NCBI GenBank assembly: GCA_002502295.1
Contig: DANX01000042.1
Span: 42,369-48,260 of the forward strand
Origin: Euryarchaeota archaeon UBA561
Lineage (GTDB): Archaea; Thermoplasmatota; Poseidoniia; Poseidoniales; Poseidoniaceae
DNA length: 5,892 nt
Reading direction: 5' to 3'
Shown: positions 1 to 5,892 of the stretch, one piece after another
Position numbering within the stretch: position 1 is the first letter of the stretch
Layout: each line of letters begins with the position of its first letter
Notes under the pieces: generated by a model
Database searches by the model: none
Seen by the model: the letters and a program-made list of their open reading frames with translations, nothing else
What the model was told of the DNA's origin: nothing
Position numbers and translations under genes: made by a program

Positions 1-1539
1 GCGATGCTTGAGCGGCTGCAAGACGGAGACTCCATTCCACTCGAAGAATTCACGGGCCAATACGATCCGGTCACCCAACTCATCGTTGAATACGGAGGCC
101 TGTTTCCCTTTGCTAAAGCGCTCAAGGCGGGCGAACTTGATCTTGAGCCGCTCGACACCCCCCAGCAACCAATGACCATGGCTGAGCACATCATCAGCCG
201 AAACCTGGTTGGACAACCCGACGGCCAATGCGTCAAGCCGGGCGATCCCGTTATTGCTCAGGTACAGGGTGGCTATTCACATGAGTTCACAACCGCTCAG
301 GTTCACACGTTCCTGCAGGAAGAGTACGGAGCGGATTACACACTCCCCAACCCAGGTAAATTTGCAGTGTTCGAAGATCACTTGCTCTACGCCCAGCACA
401 ACCCAAAATTTGTCCCCTTTATGCACAAAGTGCAGACCCTTCGAGATTTGCAAGTCGGTTTCCAACAACACACAGGGGTTCGAGATTATTCGGCCGTCGA
501 CGGTGTTTCACCCGGTATTTGCCACCAAGTAGCTCGAGAGGAGTTCATTGAAATCGGAGATTTCATCCAAGCCACCGATTCCCACACCTGCATGGGTGGC
601 GCTTCGAACGCCCTGACCTGGGGGGTTGGAGCCACCGAATATGCCAATCTGGTCAGTGCCGGCTTTACGTTTGTCAAGGTTCCAGAATCCATTCGGTTTG
701 AGCTCGTTGGACACCTGCACCACGGATGCACTGCAAAAGATGTCATCCTTGCCATTTTGGCGGATCATGCACGCGAAGAATTGACGCTGAATCGAAGCAT
801 GGAATTCGGCGGCCCTGGCCTGGCTTCTCTCTCCATTGACGAGCGTGCAACGCTTTGTAACATGGCCACTGAATGCTCGGGGCGAACCGGTGTCTGTGAG
901 GCCGATGATGCGTTAATAGAGTGGATGCTCAAAGCACAGCCTCACCTCGATGAGGCTGAGCAACGCGGTCGCATGGTTGCGCCGGACAAAGGAGCGCACT
1001 ACGACGGAGGCGTCCACATCATTGACCTCTCAGCCATTGTGCCCATGGTCGCTCATCCTGGGAATCCAGACGAGGGCATTCCAAGCGACCCCACCAACGG
1101 AGCGAACATCGCTGACATCGGAACCGTGGCTGTTGACATCGCTTACGGCGGCTCATGCACGGCCGGAAAAGAAGACGACATCGCTTACTATGCCGAGGTG
1201 TGTCAAGCAGCAAAGGACGCTGGATTGACCGTCAAAGAGGGCGTAGAGTTCTACATCCAATACGGCTCAGGAGTTGTCAAAGCACTCGCACAACGCATGG
1301 GTTGGCACGACTTGTTTCTTGAGGTCGGTGTGAAGCTCATTGACCCGGGCTGTGGAGCATGCATCGGTGCCGGGCCAGGAGTATCCATCCTGCCCGAGCA
1401 GGTAACCGTGTCAGCCATCAATCGTAATTTCCAAGGTCGTAGCGGCCCTGGAAAACTCTACCTCGCCAGCCCATTAACCGTGGCTGCGTCGGCCTTTACC
1501 GGGCACATCAGCATCTGGAATCCAGAATTGTTTGCTTAA
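1..1539 (+). CDS. Aconitase / 3-isopropylmalate dehydratase family catalytic subunit, 5' partial
   Basis: Fe-S hydro-lyase that isomerises a hydroxy-acid (citrate/isocitrate, isopropylmalate or homocitrate type) in the cytoplasm. Counting from the ATG at position 4, the [4Fe-4S] ligands are C385 (in GGSCTAGKED), C450 and C453 (in DPGCGACIGAGPG). Other family active-site residues are visible: D125-H126, H174 (in GICHQV), D192-S193-H194, N286 and E290, and N473-R474 with R479 (in NRNFQGR). The LeuC-like domain begins near residue 57 (MTMAEHII). The preceding ~55 residues (TGQYDPVTQLIVEYGGL and on) resemble the C-terminal end of LeuD-type small subunits. The frame is open at base 1, with a GCG codon before the ATG, so the true start is probably upstream and a swivel domain may be fused at the N-terminus. 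The usual GSCTN-G/S signature reads GSCTAGK. Substrate cannot be decided: residues mix IPM dehydratase and aconitase features. The family call is firm; the exact reaction is open. The gene ends at TAA. Confidence 0.9.
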   Translation, partial: AMLERLQDGDSIPLEEFTGQYDPVTQLIVEYGGLFPFAKALKAGELDLEPLDTPQQPMTMAEHIISRNLVGQPDGQCVKPGDPVIAQVQGGYSHEFTTAQVHTFLQEEYGADYTLPNPGKFAVFEDHLLYAQHNPKFVPFMHKVQTLRDLQVGFQQHTGVRDYSAVDGVSPGICHQVAREEFIEIGDFIQATDSHTCMGGASNALTWGVGATEYANLVSAGFTFVKVPESIRFELVGHLHHGCTAKDVILAILADHAREELTLNRSMEFGGPGLASLSIDERATLCNMATECSGRTGVCEADDALIEWMLKAQPHLDEAEQRGRMVAPDKGAHYDGGVHIIDLSAIVPMVAHPGNPDEGIPSDPTNGANIADIGTVAVDIAYGGSCTAGKEDDIAYYAEVCQAAKDAGLTVKEGVEFYIQYGSGVVKALAQRMGWHDLFLEVGVKLIDPGCGACIGAGPGVSILPEQVTVSAINRNFQGRSGPGKLYLASPLTVAASAFTGHISIWNPELFA

Positions 1540-1570
1540 CGGATTTCCGTTCTATGTCCGCTTTTTGCCC
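1540..1570 (+). terminator. Possible T-run terminator after the aconitase-family gene
   Basis: The stop codon is followed by a pyrimidine-rich stretch containing five consecutive Ts (1562-1566). Archaeal RNA polymerase can terminate at short U-runs without a strong hairpin. A small CGGA/TCCG inverted repeat at 1540-1549 has too short a loop to be a convincing stem. Weak; inferred from position and composition only. Confidence 0.22.
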
Positions 1571-1589
1571 TCGTTCATCCCGGTTCGCC

Positions 1590-1605
1590 TGTGGAGGTTA
1601 TAACC
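1590..1605 (+). promoter_or_regulatory. Candidate TATA-type promoter for the topoisomerase VI genes, inside a perfect 10-base palindrome
   Basis: GGTTATAACC (1596-1605) is a perfect palindrome with TTATAA at its centre. It lies 73 bases before the top6B start codon, in the only sizeable gap between the aconitase-family gene and top6B. An archaeal TATA box would place transcription start about 25 bases downstream, near 1625-1630, giving a leader of about 50 bases that contains the ribosome binding site. The flanking purine-rich TGGAG is not a strong BRE. The symmetry could also serve a dimeric regulator, but no such regulator is visible here. Confidence 0.35.
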
Positions 1606-1663
1606 CCTCAAATGACGGGATAATCATCTGTCGGCCCGACGTCAATGGACGGAGGAGGACCGA

Positions 1664-1672
1664 GGGAGGTGG
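1664..1672 (+). promoter_or_regulatory. Ribosome binding site of top6B
   Basis: GGGAGGTGG contains GGAGGTG, a near-full match to the 16S rRNA 3' end, with a spacing of 7 bases to the ATG at 1679. This supports that ATG over the next in-frame one at 1700. A second purine-rich run, GGAGGAGG at 1651-1658, lies just upstream but is too far from the start to be the working site. Confidence 0.8.
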
Positions 1673-1678
1673 ACGCCC

Positions 1679-3766
1679 ATGGCAGGCACAGCAGAACGCA
1701 TGGCAAAAAATCAGAAACAGGTTGCAATTTCAGAATTCTTTGAGAAAAACAAGCATTTCCTCGGTTTCGACTCCCTCACCCGCTCCCTCATCACGGCCGT
1801 TAAAGAAGCGGTTGACAACTCCCTTGACGCTTGTGAAGAAGCCCGTATCCTCCCTGAAATACGGGTGCAGATCGATAAGATCGATGACAAAAAGAACATC
1901 ATCCAGCTGAAGTCAGAAGACAACGGCCCTGGCATACCAAAACGGAGCATTGAGAAAGTATTCGGCCAACTCCTGTTCGGTTCTCGGTTCCACGCGATTC
2001 GCCAGTCGCGTGGACAACAAGGCATCGGAATAACAGGGGTGGTCATGTACAGTCAATTGACAACAGGCCAGAAGACCCACGTGCGATCGAAGATTGCCAC
2101 CGAGACCTCGGCGGCGATTGTTGATATCGGACTTGACACGCGGAAAAACAAAGCCACGAAGACCAACGAAGGACGTGAGTTGTGGGAACGCCCCGACGGT
2201 ACGCTCAAGGAACACGGATTGGAAATCACCTGCAGAATGAAGGCCAAGTATCAGCGAGGACGGCAAAGCGTCTACCAATACCTACGCATGACCAGCATTG
2301 TTAATCCCCACGCCGACATTACCTTTGTCGATCCTGACGGTGATGTTCACCACTGGCCAAGGGTCACGGAACGGCTCCCCCGAAAGGTGGAGAGCATCAA
2401 GCCCCATCCGCATGGAATCCATCTCGGAACCTTGCAACGTATGTGCACAGAATCGACGGACAGTCGCATGACTTCGTTCCTGTACAAAAATTTCAGCGGC
2501 GTTTCTTCACGGGCGGCCAAGCAACTGCTGGAAGCCGCAGGGGTGCTTGAAAAGGCAAAACCCAAGTTGATGAAACCGGATCAAATTCGTGCGCTCATCG
2601 AAGCGTTTCAAGGTGAACGCTTGCTCAACGGCAAGGCGGTCAAGTTGCTCAACCCTCCAACGAATTGTTTGTCACCCATCGAAGAATTGCTGATCAAGAA
2701 GGGTCTTTCGAAAACCATTGATTCACGCTTTGTGACAACGATGACGCGATCGCCCACGGTCTCGCAAGGCAACCCGTACCAAGTGGAAGTTGGCCTCATC
2801 TTTGGAGACGGCATGGCGGCTGACAAACCCGTTGAGATTCTTCGGTTTGCGAACCGGGTCCCGCTGATGTACCAGCAGGGCGGGTGCTTGCTAACCAAGG
2901 CGATTGAATCCGTCGATTGGCGCCAATACGGCATGGACCAAGCCGGTGGAAGGGGCGTCCCGAAAGGGCCAGCCGCCATCCTTGTTCATTTGGCCAGCAC
3001 CAACGTTCAATTCACCTCAGAAGCCAAGGAGGCGCTTGCGGAGAACGGCGAGGTCATGGATGAGGTCCGCAAAGCCATGTTGGAGATGGGACGTGGGCTC
3101 CGCAAGCACCTTGAGAAGAAGAAGAAAATGGTGAAGGTTCAGGAAAAGTTCGAGCTGGTCAACGACATCATCCCGGCCATCGCAGAAAAATCAGCATCTA
3201 TTTTGAAGCGCCCGATTCCCGATTTGGCCGGCTCGATCACAAAAATCATGGGAGCCGTCATCGCAGAGAGCACCACGGCCTGGAACAAAGAAAGCAAAAT
3301 GACCGACGTGTCCATCAAGCTGTTCAACTACACGTCGCGTGCCAGAGCCTACACCTTGCTTGCCTCATGGCCCGAAAGCGCAGGAGCGAGCATGGAACAC
3401 AACACAACGGGCGGCCGCAAAGAGGCTGTAGGCGTGTGGGCGTGGAAACTTGAAACCCTTGAACCGGGTGAAACCTACACCATCACCTATTCCCTCAATG
3501 GATTGGAAAAGGGCGATTGGACGGAGACGGATGTCTTCTACCGTGGAAGTCAAGACGTCATTGGAGCCACAAAAATGGATGAAAAACTTCTGGAAGAGAT
3601 TCGTCGCCAAGAAGCCAGGGCGCAAGGCGACGACGGTGAGGAGGATGCTCAAGAACAGAATCCGCTTGAGAAGGCAGAGGAAAGCAAAGGCGCTTCTGCC
3701 GTCGTCGATGCCCAGCCCACGCCGTCTGGCCAACAGACCCTCATGGGATTCGGGAGGGATGAATGA
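1679..3766 (+). CDS. top6B: DNA topoisomerase VI subunit B (ATPase subunit)
   Basis: ATP-binding subunit of the type IIB topoisomerase (A2B2). It closes as an ATP-driven clamp to pass one duplex through another, relaxing supercoils and decatenating DNA. 695 residues, longer than the ~530 of crenarchaeal forms. The GHKL ATPase (about 20-230) has the N-box EAVDNSLDA with E43 and N47, G1 EDNGPGI (80-86), and the glycine-rich lid GQQGIGITG (112-120). An H2TH region follows (about 240-325). The transducer (about 330-500) holds WRQY (414-417) and PKGPAAILVHLAST (428-441), where K429 is the likely switch lysine contacting ATP. An Ig-like beta domain (about 540-630) matches the extra C-terminal domain known from the Methanosarcina enzyme. 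A low-complexity acidic tail (about 633-684) ends in a PIP-box-like peptide. The start is fixed by a strong ribosome binding site. The stop overlaps the top6A start by 4 bases, so the subunits are probably made by coupled translation. Confidence 0.97.
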   Translation: MAGTAERMAKNQKQVAISEFFEKNKHFLGFDSLTRSLITAVKEAVDNSLDACEEARILPEIRVQIDKIDDKKNIIQLKSEDNGPGIPKRSIEKVFGQLLFGSRFHAIRQSRGQQGIGITGVVMYSQLTTGQKTHVRSKIATETSAAIVDIGLDTRKNKATKTNEGRELWERPDGTLKEHGLEITCRMKAKYQRGRQSVYQYLRMTSIVNPHADITFVDPDGDVHHWPRVTERLPRKVESIKPHPHGIHLGTLQRMCTESTDSRMTSFLYKNFSGVSSRAAKQLLEAAGVLEKAKPKLMKPDQIRALIEAFQGERLLNGKAVKLLNPPTNCLSPIEELLIKKGLSKTIDSRFVTTMTRSPTVSQGNPYQVEVGLIFGDGMAADKPVEILRFANRVPLMYQQGGCLLTKAIESVDWRQYGMDQAGGRGVPKGPAAILVHLASTNVQFTSEAKEALAENGEVMDEVRKAMLEMGRGLRKHLEKKKKMVKVQEKFELVNDIIPAIAEKSASILKRPIPDLAGSITKIMGAVIAESTTAWNKESKMTDVSIKLFNYTSRARAYTLLASWPESAGASMEHNTTGGRKEAVGVWAWKLETLEPGETYTITYSLNGLEKGDWTETDVFYRGSQDVIGATKMDEKLLEEIRRQEARAQGDDGEEDAQEQNPLEKAEESKGASAVVDAQPTPSGQQTLMGFGRDE
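3731..3754 (+). other. PIP-box-like peptide (PCNA-binding motif) at the C-terminus of Top6B
   Basis: Residues 685-692 read QQTLMGFG, followed only by RDE and the stop. Q685, L688 and F691 fit the core of the PCNA-interacting peptide, Q-x-x-hydrophobic-x-x-aromatic; the second aromatic usually found at position 8 is a glycine here. The peptide sits at the end of a charged, Gln/Glu/Ala-rich, probably disordered tail, the usual setting for archaeal PIP boxes. Binding to PCNA is inference. Confidence 0.45.
3752..3758 (+). promoter_or_regulatory. Ribosome binding site of top6A, inside the end of top6B
   Basis: GGGAGGG lies 4 bases before the ATG at 3763 and 7 bases before a second in-frame ATG at 3766. 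The spacing suits the second ATG slightly better, so the protein may begin at either methionine. The site is within the last codons of top6B, which favours translational coupling. Confidence 0.65.
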
Positions 3767-4863
3767 TGTCTGCAAGCCATTCACCCGAAGAAACCAAAGC
3801 AGCGCTCCACGATGTGGTCACAGAAATGTACGATAAAATCGTGAAAGGTGAACCTCCAACCATGACGCTTCCGGTTCGAACCAAGAACAACATTGGATTT
3901 GACAAGACACTTGGGGTCTACAAATACGGGAAAAAACGTTCCGTTCGGGACGCAACAAGTTTAGGCTCCGCCAAACAGTTGTTGCGGGCGCTCCACGTGG
4001 TAGAATTCATCGAGGAGATGATCAACACAAACAAATCGTCCACCCTCAGAGAGATGTACTACATCTCAGAAAGCTGGGGCCTTGGAAAGTTTTCTTCACA
4101 AAACGAATCGAACAACCTTGCTGAGGATTTGGAAGTGGTCACAAAATGCATGCGTGAAGATTTCAAGCTTCGACCGGAAGAGGACGGGGCCCGTATGATT
4201 GGAAACGTCACGCTTCGAGAACGAAATCGCCGTGGCGAATGGATGCGAATCAATGCCCGCGACGACGTTGGTGATTCTGGATACGGTGTACCTTACAATG
4301 TTGAGGAAGAGAAAATCGAGTTGCTCGAGCACGATGTGAATTTCATCATGGCCATCGAGACCGGTGGTATGTTTGACCGGCTTATCGAAAACGGTTTCGA
4401 TGAAGCGTACAATTGCGCCCTTGTCCACCTGAAAGGACAGCCTGCGCGTTCAACACGCCGCATCTTGAAGCGAATGAGCGAGGAATGGGACTTACCGGTC
4501 GTGGTCTTCCTTGACGGTGACCCGTGGTCGTTCCGTATCTTTGCCTCAATCGCTTACGGAGCCATCAAAACGGCCCATATTTCGGAATACCTCGCCACAC
4601 CCACCGCAACCTACCTCGGTATCACGTCGGACGATATTGAGGCCTATGACCTCCCGAGCGATGACTTGTCATCAAGGGACGTTGACGCCTTGAAGGCTGA
4701 ACTTTCGGACCCACGATTCGCTGATGCATGGTGGCAAGATCAAATCAACATGATGTTGGAACTGGGCAAAAAGGCGGAACAGCAATCCTTGGCTAAATAT
4801 GGATTGGATTTCGTCACCGATACCTATCTTCCTGAAAAATTGGATGATTTGGGTCTTGCTTGA
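3763..4863 (+). CDS. top6A: DNA topoisomerase VI subunit A (Spo11-like DNA-cleaving subunit)
   Basis: Catalytic subunit of topoisomerase VI and relative of the meiotic recombinase Spo11. It makes a double-strand break with short 5' overhangs through a covalent tyrosine-DNA link, then reseals it. 366 residues, close to the ~369 of the Methanocaldococcus protein. The winged-helix 5Y-CAP domain (about 70-150) contains LREMYYIS. Y100, the second tyrosine, aligns with the FY of Spo11 and is the likely nucleophile. The Toprim domain (about 190-330) has E199 in FIMAIETGGMF and D251-x-D253 in VVFLDGDPWSFRI, the Mg2+-binding triad. The rest (SEYLATPTATYLG, FADAWWQDQINMMLELGKKAEQQ) matches the family's conserved C-terminal half. 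It overlaps top6B by the ATGA at 3763-3766 and must share its transcript. It starts with ATGATG, so the exact first methionine is uncertain by one codon. All key residues are present, so it should be active. Confidence 0.97.
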   Translation: MMSASHSPEETKAALHDVVTEMYDKIVKGEPPTMTLPVRTKNNIGFDKTLGVYKYGKKRSVRDATSLGSAKQLLRALHVVEFIEEMINTNKSSTLREMYYISESWGLGKFSSQNESNNLAEDLEVVTKCMREDFKLRPEEDGARMIGNVTLRERNRRGEWMRINARDDVGDSGYGVPYNVEEEKIELLEHDVNFIMAIETGGMFDRLIENGFDEAYNCALVHLKGQPARSTRRILKRMSEEWDLPVVVFLDGDPWSFRIFASIAYGAIKTAHISEYLATPTATYLGITSDDIEAYDLPSDDLSSRDVDALKAELSDPRFADAWWQDQINMMLELGKKAEQQSLAKYGLDFVTDTYLPEKLDDLGLA

Positions 4864-4889
4864 TCCCATCAGCGAGCCTTATGGAGGAA

Positions 4890-4895
4890 GAGGGT
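4890..4895 (+). promoter_or_regulatory. Weak ribosome binding site of the downstream membrane gene
   Basis: GAGGGT lies 10 bases before the ATG at 4906. A better match, GGAGG at 4883-4887, is 18 bases away and probably too far. No ATG, GTG or TTG lies in this frame between the top6A stop and 4906, so 4906 (or the adjacent ATG at 4909) is the earliest possible start. No TATA-like element is evident in the 42-base gap. Confidence 0.35.
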
Positions 4896-4905
4896 TTGGT
4901 TAGCA

Positions 4906-5892
4906 ATGATGCAAGCACCGGAGCCGGCGAAACGATCCCCATGGGGATTACGACTTGCCGTGGTTGGAGCACTCATGTTGCTCTTTGGTGGCATCGTGAT
5001 GGTCAGTCAATCTGAAACCATCAGTTCGACAATGGACCCGAGAGAGCAGCATCATGACGAGCCATACGTTGGGCCAGGCACCTTTCCAACCGGCGAACTT
5101 AGTGACTCATGTTACCGGTTTTACCAACTCGCCGACGATCCGGAAATGACGGTTCAACTCTACCGAGTTGAAGGTTCATCAGCGGTGGGTGATGCACTCG
5201 AAGAAAGCAAATGCATGCTCGACTGGCAAGTGATAGCGGCGGACGGGGAAGAATTCACTGAACGTGCCTCATGGCAACTCAACGAGAGCAACGAATACGC
5301 TTTGGTCATCGAGTGCGATGAAGGGTGTGAAGAAACCACGGGATGGCTGATTTCCGTCGATGCCATTCAATCTGGACTGCTGTCTTCCACGTGGTTAATG
5401 ATCGGCGGCGCCATGTGCTGCTTGGGCATATTTACAACCCCCATAGCGATGATTGTCTACTTTGCATCAAAACCGAGCAAAGCCCCGCGAGTTATGATGG
5501 TGGGTCCTGAAGGTCAATTGATTCCCGTAACTGACGTCAATCCTGAACATCCGACACTGTTTACTCAGGTTTCAGACGGAGGAGGACAACAATCAACCGT
5601 AGCGCCCCCCTTTGCCGACACGGCTGAGCACCAATCCTCCGAGGAGTTCGTCGATGGCCTCAACGATGTTGCCGCTGGGGCACTGTTGACCACGGAACAA
5701 GTCTATGCGTTGATGCGAGGGGACGTCGAAGGAGCGCAAGACCACGCCAAGACGGGGCGGTACCAAGCCACGACGGCAGAAGACGCCATCCAAGACGCTG
5801 CCAACGCAGCTGCCATCGCCTCGTGGGACGAGGGGGTGCCATTGGCTGAGCCCAAAGCGGTCCAACCAAAGACAAACACAACCAAGCGGGCA
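4906..5892 (+). CDS. Two-pass membrane protein of unknown function, 3' partial
   Basis: I do not recognise a family. The frame is open from the ATG at 4906 to the right edge: 329 residues with no stop. A short basic N-terminus (AKRSPWGLR) precedes a first membrane segment (about 16-34, LAVVGALMLLFGGIVMV). An acidic, probably extracytoplasmic domain of about 120 residues follows, with four cysteines (C69, C103, C137, C141) and a beta-rich look (MTVQLYRVEG, EYALVIEC). The second membrane segment is about 158-187 and contains C171-C172. The basic KPSKAPR after it supports a cytoplasmic C-terminus by the positive-inside rule. The tail of over 140 residues holds GPEGQLIPVTDVNPEHPTLF, then a Gly/Gln/Ser/Pro-rich acidic linker, then a likely helical part (LLTTEQVYALMRGDVEGA, TAEDAIQDAANAAAIASW). 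The first segment could be a signal anchor. It is in the same strand and frame as top6A, 42 bases downstream, so co-transcription is plausible. A link to DNA topology is not shown. Confidence 0.8.
   Translation, partial: MMQAPEPAKRSPWGLRLAVVGALMLLFGGIVMVSQSETISSTMDPREQHHDEPYVGPGTFPTGELSDSCYRFYQLADDPEMTVQLYRVEGSSAVGDALEESKCMLDWQVIAADGEEFTERASWQLNESNEYALVIECDEGCEETTGWLISVDAIQSGLLSSTWLMIGGAMCCLGIFTTPIAMIVYFASKPSKAPRVMMVGPEGQLIPVTDVNPEHPTLFTQVSDGGGQQSTVAPPFADTAEHQSSEEFVDGLNDVAAGALLTTEQVYALMRGDVEGAQDHAKTGRYQATTAEDAIQDAANAAAIASWDEGVPLAEPKAVQPKTNTTKRA

Noticed and set aside
1638..1651. Small inverted repeat CGTC-AATG-GACG before the top6B ribosome binding site
   Set aside because: Only a 4-base stem that does not extend, so no support for a riboswitch or attenuator.
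1645..1743. A 32-codon reading frame starting at ATG 1645 and overlapping the top6B start
   Set aside because: No ribosome binding site lies before it, its product is low in complexity from the GGA-rich leader, and the strong site at 1664-1672 serves the ATG at 1679.
1554..1910. A 118-codon frame overlapping the intergenic region and the start of top6B
   Set aside because: Most of it lies over top6B in another frame, it lacks a ribosome binding site, and the translation shows no recognisable domain.
4881..5018. ATG at 4881 with purine-rich sequence as a start for the downstream gene
   Set aside because: This frame meets a TGA at 5016-5018 and its product has no membrane segment; the frame from 4906 stays open to the edge.
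1648..5587. A 13-base identical string, GACGGAGGAGGAC, at 1648-1660 and 5575-5587
   Set aside because: Low-complexity GGA repeat; one copy is in a leader and the other inside a Gly-rich coding stretch, so shared composition explains it.
5593..5885. Overlapping minus-strand frames of 60-90 codons near the right edge
   Set aside because: They lie opposite the membrane protein frame, which has coherent topology across the whole stretch; their products are rich in Trp, Arg and Pro, typical of antisense shadows.

Overview
The window reads as a compact piece of an archaeal chromosome, with every supported gene on the + strand. The anchor is an adjacent pair of complete genes for the two subunits of DNA topoisomerase VI, a type IIB enzyme typical of archaea. 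The B subunit carries an extra Ig-like C-terminal domain, as in some euryarchaeal enzymes. There are strong GGAGGTG-type ribosome binding sites and one TATA-like element. The overall style, with acidic proteins, intermediate base composition, a short intergenic region and a small two-pass membrane protein with an acidic tail, suggests a planktonic euryarchaeon such as Marine Group II (Poseidoniales). That lineage call is an inference from style, not a proof.

Layout. (1) 1-1539: the 3' part of an aconitase / 3-isopropylmalate dehydratase family gene, open at the left edge. The three Fe-S cysteines and most catalytic residues are visible. The residues before the catalytic domain look like the tail of a LeuD-type swivel domain, so the full gene may be a small-large fusion in the reverse of the usual aconitase order. 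(2) 1540-1678: a 139-base intergenic stretch with a T-run, a palindromic TATA-like element and a strong ribosome binding site. (3) 1679-3766: top6B, complete. (4) 3763-4863: top6A, complete, overlapping top6B by 4 bases. (5) 4906 to the right edge: an unrecognised membrane protein with two transmembrane segments around a cysteine-containing outside domain, followed by a long cytoplasmic tail; its 3' end is off the window.

Top6B and Top6A form the A2B2 enzyme. B binds ATP and clamps DNA, and A cuts both strands through a tyrosine and a Toprim metal site. The overlap suggests coupled translation. The membrane gene follows after 42 bases with no evident promoter and may share the transcript. The aconitase-family gene is metabolic and is probably a separate unit.

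Most worth a second look: a PIP-box-like peptide at the extreme C-terminus of Top6B, which could link topoisomerase VI to the PCNA clamp; the possible reverse-order aconitase fusion; the palindrome at the putative top6B promoter; and the uncharacterised membrane protein next to the topoisomerase genes. No mobile element, CRISPR array, tRNA or rRNA was seen.
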